Shown one piece after another: positions 54,705 to 63,999 of a stretch of DNA of 64,000 nt (positions within the stretch are counted from its first letter, which is position 1; each line of letters opens with the position of its first letter). The stretch is from NCBI RefSeq assembly GCF_004297105.1, contig NZ_SCVE01000020.1:62001-126000 (forward strand), read 5' to 3'. Position numbers and translations under genes: made by a program. The DNA is from Herbiconiux sp. Its GTDB lineage: Bacteria > Actinomycetota > Actinomycetes > Actinomycetales > Microbacteriaceae. The notes beneath the pieces were generated by a model that saw only the letters and a program-made list of their open reading frames with translations, searched no databases and had not been told where the DNA came from.

Positions 54705-56207
54705 ATGAGCCTAAAGCGAGCAAACCTCATTCGCGCCCGAATCGTCGCTATCGGCTGTGCCGTGGCAGCCGTCACCGTGTCCACCTTCGGAGTATCGATA
54801 GCAGCCAGCGCGGCGTCTCCGGTGGCGGTCGGGGCGCGGCCGGTCACGCTCGATGTCGATGCGTCGAACCATCGCGTCTTCGTCGCGAACTCGCTGGCGA
54901 CCACGGTTTCCTATTTCGATGCATCAGCCGTTTCGCCTACGGCCGCCACGATCGCCGTCGGCGCATCACCGAGCGCAGTGGCTGTGGACTCAGGACGTCA
55001 TCTGGCCTTCGTCACCCTCCCTACGATGAACCAGGTCGCGGTGATCGATACCGCTGCGGCCATGCCGACGGTCCTCCGTACGATTCCGGTCGGGGCGAAT
55101 CCGAATGGCATCGCTGTCGACCAGATATCCGGCAAGGTATTCGTTGCGAACTACGGCTCGTCCACGGTCTCTCGCTTCGTCGGCTTCGATCCCGCGACGG
55201 CTGTCGACAATTACGCGTCGGTCGGAGCCGGACCGGTCGGCATCGGCATCGACCGCGGAACTCAAACTGTCTTCGTCTCCAGCGCATCTGCGGGCACGAT
55301 CTCTGTATTCAGCGGCACAGGCGCGACCACGGCGCCGACCGTTGCAACAATCACGGGCGTTGCGAATGCTGGTTCGATCGCCGTGCATTCCAACTCCCAC
55401 CGGGTCTTCGTCACCGACAGCACGGACAACCTGCTCTACGCCTTCGATGGGCTGTCGTCCTCGCCGGCTGTGAGCACGATCACCGGGGTGCTCGCTCCGG
55501 CGGGCATAGCGGCGGATCCTGAATCAGGCGAGGTCTACGTGAGCGAGCTCAATTCGAATCGCGTGTCGCACTTCGACGGCACTCTTGCAGTGCCGGTCGT
55601 CACCACGTTCTCTGTTGGAGCCGGCCCTCGAGGGATCGCAGTGGATTCCGGTTCGGCGGCGCGCACCGTTCTCACCGCCAACTCGGCCGATGACACGGTG
55701 TCACGTGTCGATGGTGTCCCTCTGGTGCCCCCAATGATCACGTCGGGTATGCCGCCCGAGGCTACAATCGGTGTCCCTTACACATTCCAATTCACCGCCA
55801 CTGGTCGACCGACTCCCGTGTTCGCGAGCAACTTGCCGCTCGGCGGTCAGTTCAACCTCAACGCAGACACCGGCCTGCTCACCGGGACGCCCACGACTGC
55901 CGGTGACATCGTCTTCTCTGTGTCGGCATTCAACGGCGCTCTACCTGCGGCGCAGAGCGACTACGTCCTCCATGTCAAGGAGGCTCCGACTCCCACTCCG
56001 ACGCCCGCTCCCTCGACGATGGCAACGGCTGGCAGCGGGCACGGATCGGGAACCGGCGAACAGGGTTCCGTCGAAGCGGGCAACCGCCTTGCGAACACTG
56101 GGCAGGATGTATCGACCTCGGTCACCTTCGGTGGACTCGCCCTGGTCACGATGCTTCTGGGGCTTGCCTCCGTCATCTGGATCCGACAGAAGCACGCTCG
56201 CAACTGA
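54705..56207 (+). CDS. Predicted sortase-anchored seven-blade beta-propeller surface protein
   Basis: 500 residues. The signal peptide is about 1-38 (basic start, long hydrophobic stretch, AxA-type end). Seven YncE/NHL-like repeats of about 43 residues follow, each with VGAxPxGIAVD...VFVxN...V; then an Ig-like putative-Ig domain (about 345-425), a Thr/Pro linker, and a cell-wall sorting signal: LANTG at 462-466, a hydrophobic segment and a basic tail RQKHAR. LAxTG signals are typical of class E sortases in actinobacteria. The ligand is unknown. GC and codon bias look lower than in neighbours. Confidence 0.82.
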   Translation: MSLKRANLIRARIVAIGCAVAAVTVSTFGVSIAASAASPVAVGARPVTLDVDASNHRVFVANSLATTVSYFDASAVSPTAATIAVGASPSAVAVDSGRHLAFVTLPTMNQVAVIDTAAAMPTVLRTIPVGANPNGIAVDQISGKVFVANYGSSTVSRFVGFDPATAVDNYASVGAGPVGIGIDRGTQTVFVSSASAGTISVFSGTGATTAPTVATITGVANAGSIAVHSNSHRVFVTDSTDNLLYAFDGLSSSPAVSTITGVLAPAGIAADPESGEVYVSELNSNRVSHFDGTLAVPVVTTFSVGAGPRGIAVDSGSAARTVLTANSADDTVSRVDGVPLVPPMITSGMPPEATIGVPYTFQFTATGRPTPVFASNLPLGGQFNLNADTGLLTGTPTTAGDIVFSVSAFNGALPAAQSDYVLHVKEAPTPTPTPAPSTMATAGSGHGSGTGEQGSVEAGNRLANTGQDVSTSVTFGGLALVTMLLGLASVIWIRQKHARN

Positions 56208-56328
56208 GCCTCCCGGCCAGAGGCCCCCTGGTCGCAACGAACGCGCGACAACAGATGGCCAATTGGAGTCTCGGCGGCTGGGCTGAATAGTCGAACCTTG
56301 CTGCCCGGAGGCCGTCGCAAGCCGGGTG

Positions 56329-56383
56329 GCACAGAGCGAGGAGATCGACGCCGTATGAGGGGTCGGTCCCTCTCGCTCTGTGC
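56329..56383. terminator. Hairpin between the propeller gene and pxpC
   Basis: 12-bp perfect arms (56329-56340 and 56372-56383) with a 31-base loop that folds partly. It sits between convergent genes, nine bases from the pxpC stop. Confidence 0.6.
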
Positions 56384-56391
56384 GTTGGAGG

Positions 56392-57393
56392 TCAGCGTTG
56401 GTCCGTGAATCGCGCCGGGTCGCCGGGGCGGAGTTGGGATGCCGCGTCGATTGCGGTATCCGTCAGCACGGCGATCACCGGGTAGCCGCCCGTGACCGGG
56501 TGGTCGCGCAGAAAGATGACCGGGAGACCGCTCGGGGGGATCTGGATGGCGCCTGCCACCATTCCCTCGCTCGCCAGCTCGCGGTGCGCGAAGGGGGCAA
56601 GGCGGGCGACGCCATCCGGTGACTCCAGGCGTACGCCGACACGGTTCGAGTCGGCGCTGACGGTCCACGTCGTCTCGAGGAGAGCCGCCCAGCCCTGATC
56701 GCCGAACCAGTCGTCGCGCGGGCCGCGCCGGAGACGGAGCGGGAGAGGCGCGATCGGTGGGCGCACGAAGTCGGCCGCCGGCCACTCGCCCGCGTCATCC
56801 GCGAGCTGGAGGACATCGCCCGGTCGAAGTGCGGCTGGTCCCAGGCCGCTCAGGACATCGCTCGAGCGACTGCCGAGCACGCGTACGGCGTCGAAGCCGC
56901 CGCGCACGGCCACGTAGGTCCGGAGGCCCGCAGCGGGCTGCTCCACGGTGAGCACGTCGCCGGAGAACAGGGTGAGCGAGTGGCCGGGCGGATGATGGCG
57001 CTCGAGCAGCGCGTGCCCGCCCTCTTCGCCTGCAGGTGCTGCGTGTCGACCGCGGAGTGTGTCGTTGTCGACGAGTCGCCTTGCCGAGGCCGACGATGCG
57101 GTCCCGGTCGAGGTCGACGGTGCCGGCCCTGGTCGAACGGTCACGGATGCGCCCGCCCCCGCAGTCGCAACCAGCAGAGTGCGCCGCGCCCGAACCGTCA
57201 GCCCGCCGAGCACCGTCTCGATGCACGCGGCTCCCGGCCGATTGCCGACCAGCCTGTTGGCGGCGCGGTAGGCTCCGCGATCCGCGGCCCCGGATGCGGT
57301 GACGCCGAGGTGTGCCCATCCTGCGCGCCCGTCGTCCTCGAGCAGCGAGAGCGGTCCTGTCGCGAGGATGTCGAACGCCGGCTCATCCTGCAC
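56392..57393 (-). CDS. pxpC: 5-oxoprolinase subunit C (KipA-like)
   Basis: 333-residue biotin-dependent carboxyltransferase-like protein. Motifs DDGRAGWAHLGVTASGAADRG near 19-39, RTYVAVRGGFD near 168, and VIFLRDHPVTGGYPVIA near 288 are family features. With PxpA and PxpB it cleaves 5-oxoproline to glutamate using ATP. An insert rich in Ser/Thr and Pro near 88-105 is unusual but keeps the frame. Its start overlaps the pxpB end by 11 bases. Confidence 0.9.
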   Translation of the reverse strand: MQDEPAFDILATGPLSLLEDDGRAGWAHLGVTASGAADRGAYRAANRLVGNRPGAACIETVLGGLTVRARRTLLVATAGAGASVTVRPGPAPSTSTGTASSASARRLVDNDTLRGRHAAPAGEEGGHALLERHHPPGHSLTLFSGDVLTVEQPAAGLRTYVAVRGGFDAVRVLGSRSSDVLSGLGPAALRPGDVLQLADDAGEWPAADFVRPPIAPLPLRLRRGPRDDWFGDQGWAALLETTWTVSADSNRVGVRLESPDGVARLAPFAHRELASEGMVAGAIQIPPSGLPVIFLRDHPVTGGYPVIAVLTDTAIDAASQLRPGDPARFTDQR

Positions 57394-58063
57394 GGTGGAA
57401 CCTCACGCGGCTGCCGGGTTCGAGGAGCGATGCAGGTTCGCGCGCGGCATCCCAGAGCGGTGCGGGGGTGGTGCCGATCACATGCCATCCGCCCGGCGAC
57501 GGCCGAGGGTAGATGCCGCAGTAGCCGGCGGCGAGGGCGACCGCACCTGCCGGGACCGTGGTTCGCGGGGTCGCGCGGCGCGGGAGGTCGAGTCGGTCGT
57601 GTTCGCCGCGGAGGTAGGCGAAGCCCGGGGCGAAACCGAGGAAGGCGGCGGTCCAGAGCTGCTGGGTGTGCAGCTCGATGAGCTCATCGATGCCGGCCAG
57701 GCCGAGGGACCGGACGACATCCCCGACATCAGGGCCGTCGTAGCGAACAGCGATGTCGACGACAGCGTGCCGCCGGGTGCGGACGTCGACGACGATACCG
57801 TGCACGGTGGACGACTGGGCGGCGGCCGCCTCGACAGCCTCGATGATCCGTGCGCGCGTGGTCACGGCCGGGTCGAAGGCCACGAGCAGGGTCACTTCTG
57901 CCGGAACGAGGTCGACCACGCCCGGGACTGCCGCGTGCCGCATCCGTGTGTACAGCGGCAGGAAGCGGCCGGGCTCCGTGCACTCGGCCAGCACCGCCGA
58001 CTCCCCCACCGCCAGGATGCGGAGACCCGGCGCCTCGGCCGGCAGCGCCTGCGCGGAGCTCAT
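57383..58063 (-). CDS. pxpB: 5-oxoprolinase subunit B (KipI-like)
   Basis: 226 residues. GFAPGFAYLRG near 150-160 and GGWHVIGTTP near 193-202 are hallmarks of the allophanate-hydrolase-subunit-1-like family; GESAVLAE starts the fold near residue 20. ATG 58063 is chosen. The frame extends to 58249, but the extra residues come from translating a tandem DNA repeat (ASRGx units) and are not supported. It is middle of pxpA-pxpB-pxpC. Confidence 0.9.
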   Translation of the reverse strand: MSSAQALPAEAPGLRILAVGESAVLAECTEPGRFLPLYTRMRHAAVPGVVDLVPAEVTLLVAFDPAVTTRARIIEAVEAAAAQSSTVHGIVVDVRTRRHAVVDIAVRYDGPDVGDVVRSLGLAGIDELIELHTQQLWTAAFLGFAPGFAYLRGEHDRLDLPRRATPRTTVPAGAVALAAGYCGIYPRPSPGGWHVIGTTPAPLWDAAREPASLLEPGSRVRFHRAG

Positions 58064-58081
58064 CGTCGGCCGCCGGGCAGC

Positions 58082-58189
58082 AGTGCTCCGACAAGGACGG
58101 GTGCCCCGCGAAGTACGGGTGCCCCTCGAAGGAAGGGTGCCCCGCGAAGCGGCGATACCCCGCGAAGCATCAGTGCTCCGAGAAGGAGG
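58082..58189. repeat. 18-bp degenerate tandem repeat, six units
   Basis: Six head-to-tail 18-base units beginning at 58082, 58100, 58118, 58136, 58154 and 58172, with shared core CCCCGCGAAG. On the minus strand the array starts inside the last codons of pxpA (TSFSEH), crosses its stop codon and fills most of the 106-base gap before pxpB. Confidence 0.75.
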
Positions 58190-58934
58190 TGATCGTGAGT
58201 CCGGATGCGGCCAACGCCTCGCGCACGGCCCGCGCGATGCCGACGGCATCCGGGGTGTCGCCGTGCACGCAGATGGTCTCGGCGGAGAGCGCGATGTCGG
58301 TGCCGTCGATCGACGTGATCACACCCTCGGCGGCGAGGCGCAGCATCCGCTCGGCGATCTCGTCGCGGTCGTGCAGCACGGCGCCGGCCTCCGTGCGGGA
58401 GACCAGGGTGCCGTCGGCGCGATAGGCCCGGTCGGCGAAAGCCTCTGGCACGAAACGAAGGCCTTCGGCCTCGGCAAGGCGCCCCACCTCGGAGTCGGGC
58501 AGTCCGACCAGCGCCAGCGCCGGGTCCAGGGCGACGACCGCTTCGACCACGGCGGCCGCCTGTCGCTCGTCGTGCACGATTCGGTTGTAGAGGGCGCCGT
58601 GCGGCTTGACGTAGCGCACGCGGGTGCCGGCCACGGTGGCGAGAGCCTGCAGAGCGCCGATCTGGTAGATGATGTCGGCCGTGAGGTCGGCGGCGGGGAG
58701 ATCGAGATCGCGACGGCCGAAACCACGCAGATCGGGGTAGGACACCTGGGCGCCCACGTCGACGCGATGGGCCGCGGCGAGGCGGAGGGTCTCGAGGAGG
58801 TGAGCGGGGTCACCGGCGTGGAAGCCGCAGGCGACGTTGGCGCTCGTGACGAGGCCGAGCATCGACCTGTCGTCGCCGAGCGTCCAGGTGCCGTACGACT
58901 CGCCGAGATCGGCGTTGAGGTCGACGGAGGTCAC
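58170..58934 (-). CDS. pxpA: 5-oxoprolinase subunit A (LamB/YcsF family)
   Basis: 254 residues. [11 protein letters not shown] near 5-15, [13 protein letters not shown] near 31-43, [16 protein letters not shown] near 60-75 and VKPHGALYN near 109-117 are conserved YcsF motifs. It is the ring-opening subunit. It starts inside the coaE stop (ATGA), so the pxp genes are co-transcribed with coaE. Its last six codons form the first unit of the 18-bp repeat. Confidence 0.92.
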   Translation of the reverse strand: MTSVDLNADLGESYGTWTLGDDRSMLGLVTSANVACGFHAGDPAHLLETLRLAAAHRVDVGAQVSYPDLRGFGRRDLDLPAADLTADIIYQIGALQALATVAGTRVRYVKPHGALYNRIVHDERQAAAVVEAVVALDPALALVGLPDSEVGRLAEAEGLRFVPEAFADRAYRADGTLVSRTEAGAVLHDRDEIAERMLRLAAEGVITSIDGTDIALSAETICVHGDTPDAVGIARAVREALAASGLTITSFSEH

Positions 58935-59554
58935 CGGATGCTCCCCGCCGCCCGCTCACGCAGCGCCGGCCAGAGCGCGTCGACCTGGGCGAGGGTCTCG
59001 TCGAGCGTGCCCCCGGTGTCGATCACCACATCGGCCAGCGCGCGCCGCTCCTCGTCGCTCGACTGCGAGTCGATGCGGCGCGCGGCCTCCTCGCGACTCA
59101 TCCCCCGGATGTCGACCAGTCGCTCGAGCCGGGTCGCGGCCGGTGCGTCGGCCACGATCACATACTCGAACAGGCCGTTGCGCCGCCCGCCCGATTCGGC
59201 GAAGAGCGGCACGTCGTACACGAAGACACCCTGGGGATCCGCCGCGGCGGCCTCCCGGATGCGCTGGTTGGTGAGGTGGCCGACGGCCGGATGCGTGATT
59301 CCGTTCAGGTCGCTCAATGCGACCTTGTCGGCGAACACGATCGCACCGAGGGCCGGCCGATTCAGGGTGCCGTCGTCGGAGATGACGGACGCGCCGAAGC
59401 GGTTCCGGATGGCGGCCAGGGCGGGCGTGCCGGGTTCGACGGCCTCACGCGCCAGCTGGTCCGCGTCGACCACGGTTGCTCCGTGCTCGCGGAGTCGGGC
59501 GGCGACGGTGGACTTTCCGGCGCCGATGCCGCCGGTGAGCGCGATGACGAACAC
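58931..59554 (-). CDS. coaE: Dephospho-CoA kinase
   Basis: 207 residues. The P-loop GGIGAGKST is near 8-16, [13 protein letters not shown] near 31-43 and the LID region near 100-150 are conserved. It catalyses the last step of coenzyme A synthesis. It is not the long actinobacterial form with a C-terminal GrpB domain. It lies downstream of rpsA with a terminator-like hairpin between. Confidence 0.95.
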   Translation of the reverse strand: MFVIALTGGIGAGKSTVAARLREHGATVVDADQLAREAVEPGTPALAAIRNRFGASVISDDGTLNRPALGAIVFADKVALSDLNGITHPAVGHLTNQRIREAAAADPQGVFVYDVPLFAESGGRRNGLFEYVIVADAPAATRLERLVDIRGMSREEAARRIDSQSSDEERRALADVVIDTGGTLDETLAQVDALWPALRERAAGSIR

Positions 59555-59619
59555 CTGCCCATGCTATCGGCAGCCCGCATCCGCTTTCCTCGGCCCACGT
59601 CGGACGGAGCGGCGAAACG

Positions 59620-59653
59620 ACGGATGGCCGCCCCCGAAGGGACGGCCATCCGT
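59620..59653 (-). terminator. Terminator after rpsA
   Basis: 11-bp perfect arms (59620-59630 and 59643-59653) plus inner CCC/GGG pairing, 24 bases beyond the rpsA stop; the following minus-strand bases include a short T-run (GTTTCG). Confidence 0.75.
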
Positions 59654-59676
59654 GTGACGCGGTGTGCGCGAAGTGA

Positions 59677-61128
59677 TCAGCTGTTGGAGCTGAGCTTCTC
59701 GCGCAGGGCGGCGAGGGTCTCGTCGTCGGCGAGGGTGCCGGCGCCGGCCGACTCGCTCGAGAACGAGTTGGAGCCCGACGGGATGTCGCTGTTGAGCGCC
59801 TCGGCGGCCGACGTGGCGACCTGCTTCTTGTGCGCCTCCCAGCGAGCCTGGGCCTCAGCGTACTGCTGCTCCCATGCCTCGCGCTGGGTGTCGAAGCCCT
59901 CTTTCCACTCGTTGGTCTCCGGGTCGAAGCCCTCGGGGTACTTGTAGTTGCCCTGGTCGTCGTACTCGGTGAGCATGCCGTAGAGAGCCGGGTCGAACTC
60001 GGTGCCCTCGGGGTCGACACCCTCGTTGGCCTGCTTGAGGCTCAGCGAGATGCGGCGACGCTCGAGGTCGATGTCGATGACCTTGACGAACACCTCGTCG
60101 CCGACCGACACGACCTGCTCGGCGAGCTCGACGTGCTTGCCGGAGAGCTCGGAGATGTGCACCAGACCCTCGATGCCCTCGGCGACGCGGACGAACGCAC
60201 CGAACGGCACCAGCTTGGTGACCTTTCCGGGCGCGACCTGGCCGATGGCGTGGGTACGGGCGAACACCTGCCACGGGTCTTCCTGGGTGGCCTTGAGCGA
60301 GAGCGACACGCGCTCGCGGTCGAGGTCGACCTCGAGGATCTCGACGGTGACTTCCTGGCCCACCTCGACGACCTCGGAGGCGTGCTCGATGTGCTTCCAG
60401 GAGAGCTCGGAGACGTGCACGAGGCCGTCGACGCCGCCCAGGTCGACGAACGCACCGAAGTTGACGATCGACGAGACGACGCCCTTGCGGACCTGCCCCT
60501 TCTGGAGGTTGTTGAGGAAGGTGGTGCGGCTCTCGGACTGCGTCTGCTCGAGCAGGGCGCGGCGCGACAGAACGACGTTGTTGCGGTTCTTGTCGAGCTC
60601 GAGGATCTTCGCCTCGATCTCCTGGCCCAGGTACGGGGTCAGGTCGCGCACGCGGCGGAGCTCGATGAGCGAAGCCGGGAGGAAGCCGCGGAGTCCGATG
60701 TCGACGATGAGGCCACCCTTGACGACCTCGATGACCGAACCGGTCACCACGCCGTCGGCGTCCTTGATCTTCTCGACGTCGCCCCAGGCACGCTCGTACT
60801 GAGCACGCTTCTTGGAGAGGATGAGGCGGCCTTCTTTGTCTTCCTTCTGGAGGACGAGGGCCTCGACCAAGTCACCGACCTGAACGACCTCGGTCGGGTC
60901 GACATCGTGCTTGATGGAGAGTTCACGCGAAGGGATGACGCCCTCCGTCTTGTAACCGACGTCGAGGAGGACCTCGTCGCGGTCGATCTTCACGACGGTG
61001 CCTTCGATGAGGTCTCCGTCGTTGAAGAATTTCAGAGTCTTTTCGACCGCGGCGAGGAAGTCTTCAGCAGATCCGATGTCATTGATGGCGACCTGCTTGG
61101 TTGCCTTTTCGGTCGTTGCGATTGTCAT
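59677..61128 (-). CDS. rpsA: 30S ribosomal protein S1
   Basis: 483 residues with four S1 RNA-binding repeats (about 37-110, 125-190, 205-275, 292-362); the last two have the full VSELSW and IHISEL-type motifs. A long Gln/Glu/Trp-rich, low-complexity tail follows, as in actinobacterial S1. It helps load mRNA on the ribosome, though leaderless transcripts, apparently common here, do not need it. Confidence 0.96.
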   Translation of the reverse strand: MTIATTEKATKQVAINDIGSAEDFLAAVEKTLKFFNDGDLIEGTVVKIDRDEVLLDVGYKTEGVIPSRELSIKHDVDPTEVVQVGDLVEALVLQKEDKEGRLILSKKRAQYERAWGDVEKIKDADGVVTGSVIEVVKGGLIVDIGLRGFLPASLIELRRVRDLTPYLGQEIEAKILELDKNRNNVVLSRRALLEQTQSESRTTFLNNLQKGQVRKGVVSSIVNFGAFVDLGGVDGLVHVSELSWKHIEHASEVVEVGQEVTVEILEVDLDRERVSLSLKATQEDPWQVFARTHAIGQVAPGKVTKLVPFGAFVRVAEGIEGLVHISELSGKHVELAEQVVSVGDEVFVKVIDIDLERRRISLSLKQANEGVDPEGTEFDPALYGMLTEYDDQGNYKYPEGFDPETNEWKEGFDTQREAWEQQYAEAQARWEAHKKQVATSAAEALNSDIPSGSNSFSSESAGAGTLADDETLAALREKLSSNS

Positions 61129-61213
61129 GTAGTAGTTGCTCCGTTATGGACATAGTTCGGGCCGGTTGCGGGTGATGCATGTTGTGGTTTCCGCGACCGG
61201 CGGGCGGATGGAA

Positions 61214-61262
61214 GTCACAAGAGTGACGCTCTAGTCTAGCTATCTGGGAACCGCGGCGGCAA
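61214..61262 (-). promoter_or_regulatory. rpsA promoter and leader hairpin
   Basis: On the minus strand: TTGCCG (61257-61262), 18 bases, TAGACT (61233-61238), then a GTCAC/GTGAC hairpin (61214-61218 with 61223-61227) near the expected transcription start. The promoter overlaps the 3' end of the upstream regulator gene, giving a leader of nearly 100 bases. Confidence 0.45.
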
Positions 61263-63846
61263 GCCTGGTTTCCAGCACTCCTCGAGACAACGCCGAAGTG
61301 CCGTTCAGCATTCCTGCGCCGGAGAGCGCCGCGCCGAGTTCTGAGCGACGGCGCACCCCGAGCTTGCGGAACACCCGGAGGAGATGGGTCTCGACCGTGC
61401 GCACGGACAGCACCAGCCTTTCGGCGATCTCACGATTGGAGAGGCCGTCGAGTGCGAGGGCTGCGATCTCCCTCTCGCGTTCGGACAGGTCTGGGCCGGC
61501 GACCTGTTCCCACCGGCCGAATATCGTGGTGCCGCAGATCTCCCGCTGGGCCACCCCGCGTCTCGACGAGGAGGCGGCCGCTCGAGCATCGGATCCGATC
61601 GCCAGGTGGAGTCGTGCTGCGATCGAGTAGCACTCCGCGGCGACCCCGTGCATGTCGAGTGCAACCGAATCGTTCCCGATCTCGTCGAACTCGGCGGCGA
61701 GCTCGACCTCCCGCGTGCCAGGAGGAGCAGATGACGTCGCATCCCGCTCTCCGGTCAGCATCTCGTAGCGCGCCAGAGCACCCGCCTGTCTCACCAGCAC
61801 CGAGACGCAGCAGCCGTCGACGAGCGGAGCGAGCGCGTCGATGGCGCCGATCACACGGGCCGCGCCTCCGGAACGCGCTGCACCGCTGAGCGCGATCATC
61901 CGGGAGAGGGAGAACCCCATCGAGTGCTGAATCGCTGCCGCCGTCTCGAATGCCTCGATCGCCTCCTCGGATCGATTCCTGCCGAGCAGCACCCACCCAT
62001 GGCTCTCGTGAGCCCAGGCTCCGATCATCGGGTTGTCGGGCGCTGCCTCGAGAGCGGGAGCGAGCATCGCCAGAGCTGCGTCATCGTCTCCGGTGCCCAC
62101 CTGGGCCTTCGCGAGCGCGATCCGGGCGAGCTGCGCCGTCTCCGACAGCGCGAGGCGGTTCAACTCGGTCACGGCGCTGCCGAACTCCTCGATGGCCTCG
62201 CGTGCCCTTCCGGCATAACCGAGGGCACACGCCGCCGACCATCGAGACAGCACCTCCTGTTCGGGCTGCCCGAGCACGGCCGCCTCGTCGGCGAGGAGCA
62301 TCAACTGGTCGTAGGTGGTGCCGAACGGCTGGTCCCACATGCGCGAATACGCCAGGCCCCATCGGATCCGGAAGGTGTCCGCTCCTGCCTCTCGGAGCAG
62401 GGACTCAGCGCCGTGCAGCATCTCCAGGGCGTGGGTCGACTCACCCTTCATCACGGCCAGGGAGGCCTCGAACGCGATCCGTTCACCTTCGAGGACGATC
62501 GACTGGTCCGCACGGGCGCGCCCCTGGTCGGACTCGTTGTTCGTGCCGCTCCGATCGGCCTCGATCAACGCCGCCAGATCGATCGGACCACCGACCTCCA
62601 GGTCGGTGGTCTGCTCCAGTGGACGGTCGGGCAGGCTCCATCTCGTCTTGGCGTCGCTCACCCTGTCCGAGATGAGTCGGATCAGTTCCCGGTGCGTGCG
62701 CCGCCGGTGCGGATCCGAATCCAGATCCGCCTCGATGCCGCTCAGCCGGGCCAGTGCCTCCCGGGACCGCCCGGATTGAGACTCCGCAGCAGCCAGTACG
62801 AAAGAGGCCTCCACGGGAGCGTCGTCGCGCGCGAGCGCCGCCGTCGCCAGTCGGCCCGCCAGATCGATTCGCGACGATCGCAGCGCGGCCCCGGCGGCAC
62901 GGGTGAGAGCCTCACCCGTGACCGGCCACCCCAAGGGAAGGGTGAGCCGCGCCAACGCGAGCAGATCGCGATCATCGGATTCGCCCACCGCCTTCTCGGA
63001 CAACACCTCGACGACCGAATTCGAAAGACGACGACGTCTCAAGCGGCCCATCGTATGAGGGAGGATGATCTCCACGACAGGGTCGCGGAGATGGATCCCC
63101 CTCCCACCGGCGTGGTGCTCGACGTCTATCACGCCGTGATCTTTCAGCCGTTCGAGAATCGACTGGGCGTCGTCGACGTCGAGACTGCCGAGGAGACGTC
63201 CGGTACGCGCGCTTCCGAGTTCGGGGGCCAGTGCGATCACATCCAGGACCGTCTCGACCTCAGGGGTCACCGGAGTGCCGAGTCGTGAGTGGAGAAGAGA
63301 ACGCACGCTGTCCAGAGGGGGCAGAGGGCCGGACAGCGCCCAGACGCCCCGGGCTTCGAGGAGAGCGCCCTTGGCCCGGGCCTCGTCGAGTGCCTCACGA
63401 AGGACGACCAGATCACCACCATCTCGTCGAGGCACGAAGACCGGAACGGTTCGGGGGTCGAGCGGACCGTTCAGAAACTGTCGGCAGAGAGCCAGAACTG
63501 CTGTTCGTGTGAACGGGCGCATCGCGATCGAGACGAGTTCAGGCGTGACACGGGCGGGTTCCTGCACGGCGTCGAAGGGGTGCGATGCCGAGACGATCAC
63601 CGGCAACGCGTCGGCCACCGAGACTGCTTCGGCCACGCGTCTGCGGGTGTCTTCACCGAAAGGTCGATCACTGTCGAGAATCCAGAGTCGACGGCGGAGG
63701 TCATCGTCGAGCCCGGTGACGAGCGTTCGCAGGAAAAACGACTTCCCCGAACCAGGAGCGCCCGTGATGAGAACGCCCTTGTTCGAGTGCAGAGCTCCTC
63801 GTGCCTGTCGAAGAGCGTCTTCGCGTTCGACCTCCGGTGCGCTCAC
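61240..63846 (-). CDS. Large ATPase-domain LuxR-family transcriptional regulator
   Basis: 868 residues. The N-terminal NTPase has Walker A GAPGSGKS at 29-36 and a Walker B-like WILDSD near 57-62. A long helical, TPR-like middle covers about 300-750. The C-terminal LuxR helix-turn-helix (LSEREREIAAL, LSNREIAERLVLSVRTVETH) ends near 850. This is LAL/MalT-type architecture; signal and targets are unknown. GTG 63846 follows AGGGGG. Confidence 0.88.
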   Translation of the reverse strand: MSAPEVEREDALRQARGALHSNKGVLITGAPGSGKSFFLRTLVTGLDDDLRRRLWILDSDRPFGEDTRRRVAEAVSVADALPVIVSASHPFDAVQEPARVTPELVSIAMRPFTRTAVLALCRQFLNGPLDPRTVPVFVPRRDGGDLVVLREALDEARAKGALLEARGVWALSGPLPPLDSVRSLLHSRLGTPVTPEVETVLDVIALAPELGSARTGRLLGSLDVDDAQSILERLKDHGVIDVEHHAGGRGIHLRDPVVEIILPHTMGRLRRRRLSNSVVEVLSEKAVGESDDRDLLALARLTLPLGWPVTGEALTRAAGAALRSSRIDLAGRLATAALARDDAPVEASFVLAAAESQSGRSREALARLSGIEADLDSDPHRRRTHRELIRLISDRVSDAKTRWSLPDRPLEQTTDLEVGGPIDLAALIEADRSGTNNESDQGRARADQSIVLEGERIAFEASLAVMKGESTHALEMLHGAESLLREAGADTFRIRWGLAYSRMWDQPFGTTYDQLMLLADEAAVLGQPEQEVLSRWSAACALGYAGRAREAIEEFGSAVTELNRLALSETAQLARIALAKAQVGTGDDDAALAMLAPALEAAPDNPMIGAWAHESHGWVLLGRNRSEEAIEAFETAAAIQHSMGFSLSRMIALSGAARSGGAARVIGAIDALAPLVDGCCVSVLVRQAGALARYEMLTGERDATSSAPPGTREVELAAEFDEIGNDSVALDMHGVAAECYSIAARLHLAIGSDARAAASSSRRGVAQREICGTTIFGRWEQVAGPDLSEREREIAALALDGLSNREIAERLVLSVRTVETHLLRVFRKLGVRRRSELGAALSGAGMLNGTSALSRGVLETRLAAAVPR

Positions 63847-63897
63847 GATTCGCCCCCTACCTCATGTTCCGGCGACTGGAATGCTTCACACCCCGTC

Positions 63898-63999
63898 TCA
63901 CGGACCAGCAATTCTGCCCCATCGCCTGGTGGGAACGCCAGAGCTCTGCACGATGTCTGTCAGGGCGTCGGCGTGGTGGCTGAAGAGGAAGGAGTAGCC
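63898..63999 (-). CDS. Possible C-terminal end of an upstream gene (partial)
   Basis: An open minus-strand frame enters from the window edge and stops with TGA at 63898-63900, giving 33 residues (starts GYSFLFSHHADAL). The first 20 codons have strong third-position GC, as in real genes here. It is too short to identify. Confidence 0.35.
   Translation of the reverse strand, partial: GYSFLFSHHADALTDIVQSSGVPTRRWGRIAGP

Noticed and set aside
57060..57140. Frameshift in pxpC
   Set aside because: The Ser/Thr/Pro-rich stretch near residues 88-105 looks odd, but the frame stays open and conserved motifs continue on both sides.
58082..58189. Short CRISPR array
   Set aside because: Units are contiguous 18-mers without unique spacers and overlap the pxpA coding end; it is a tandem repeat.
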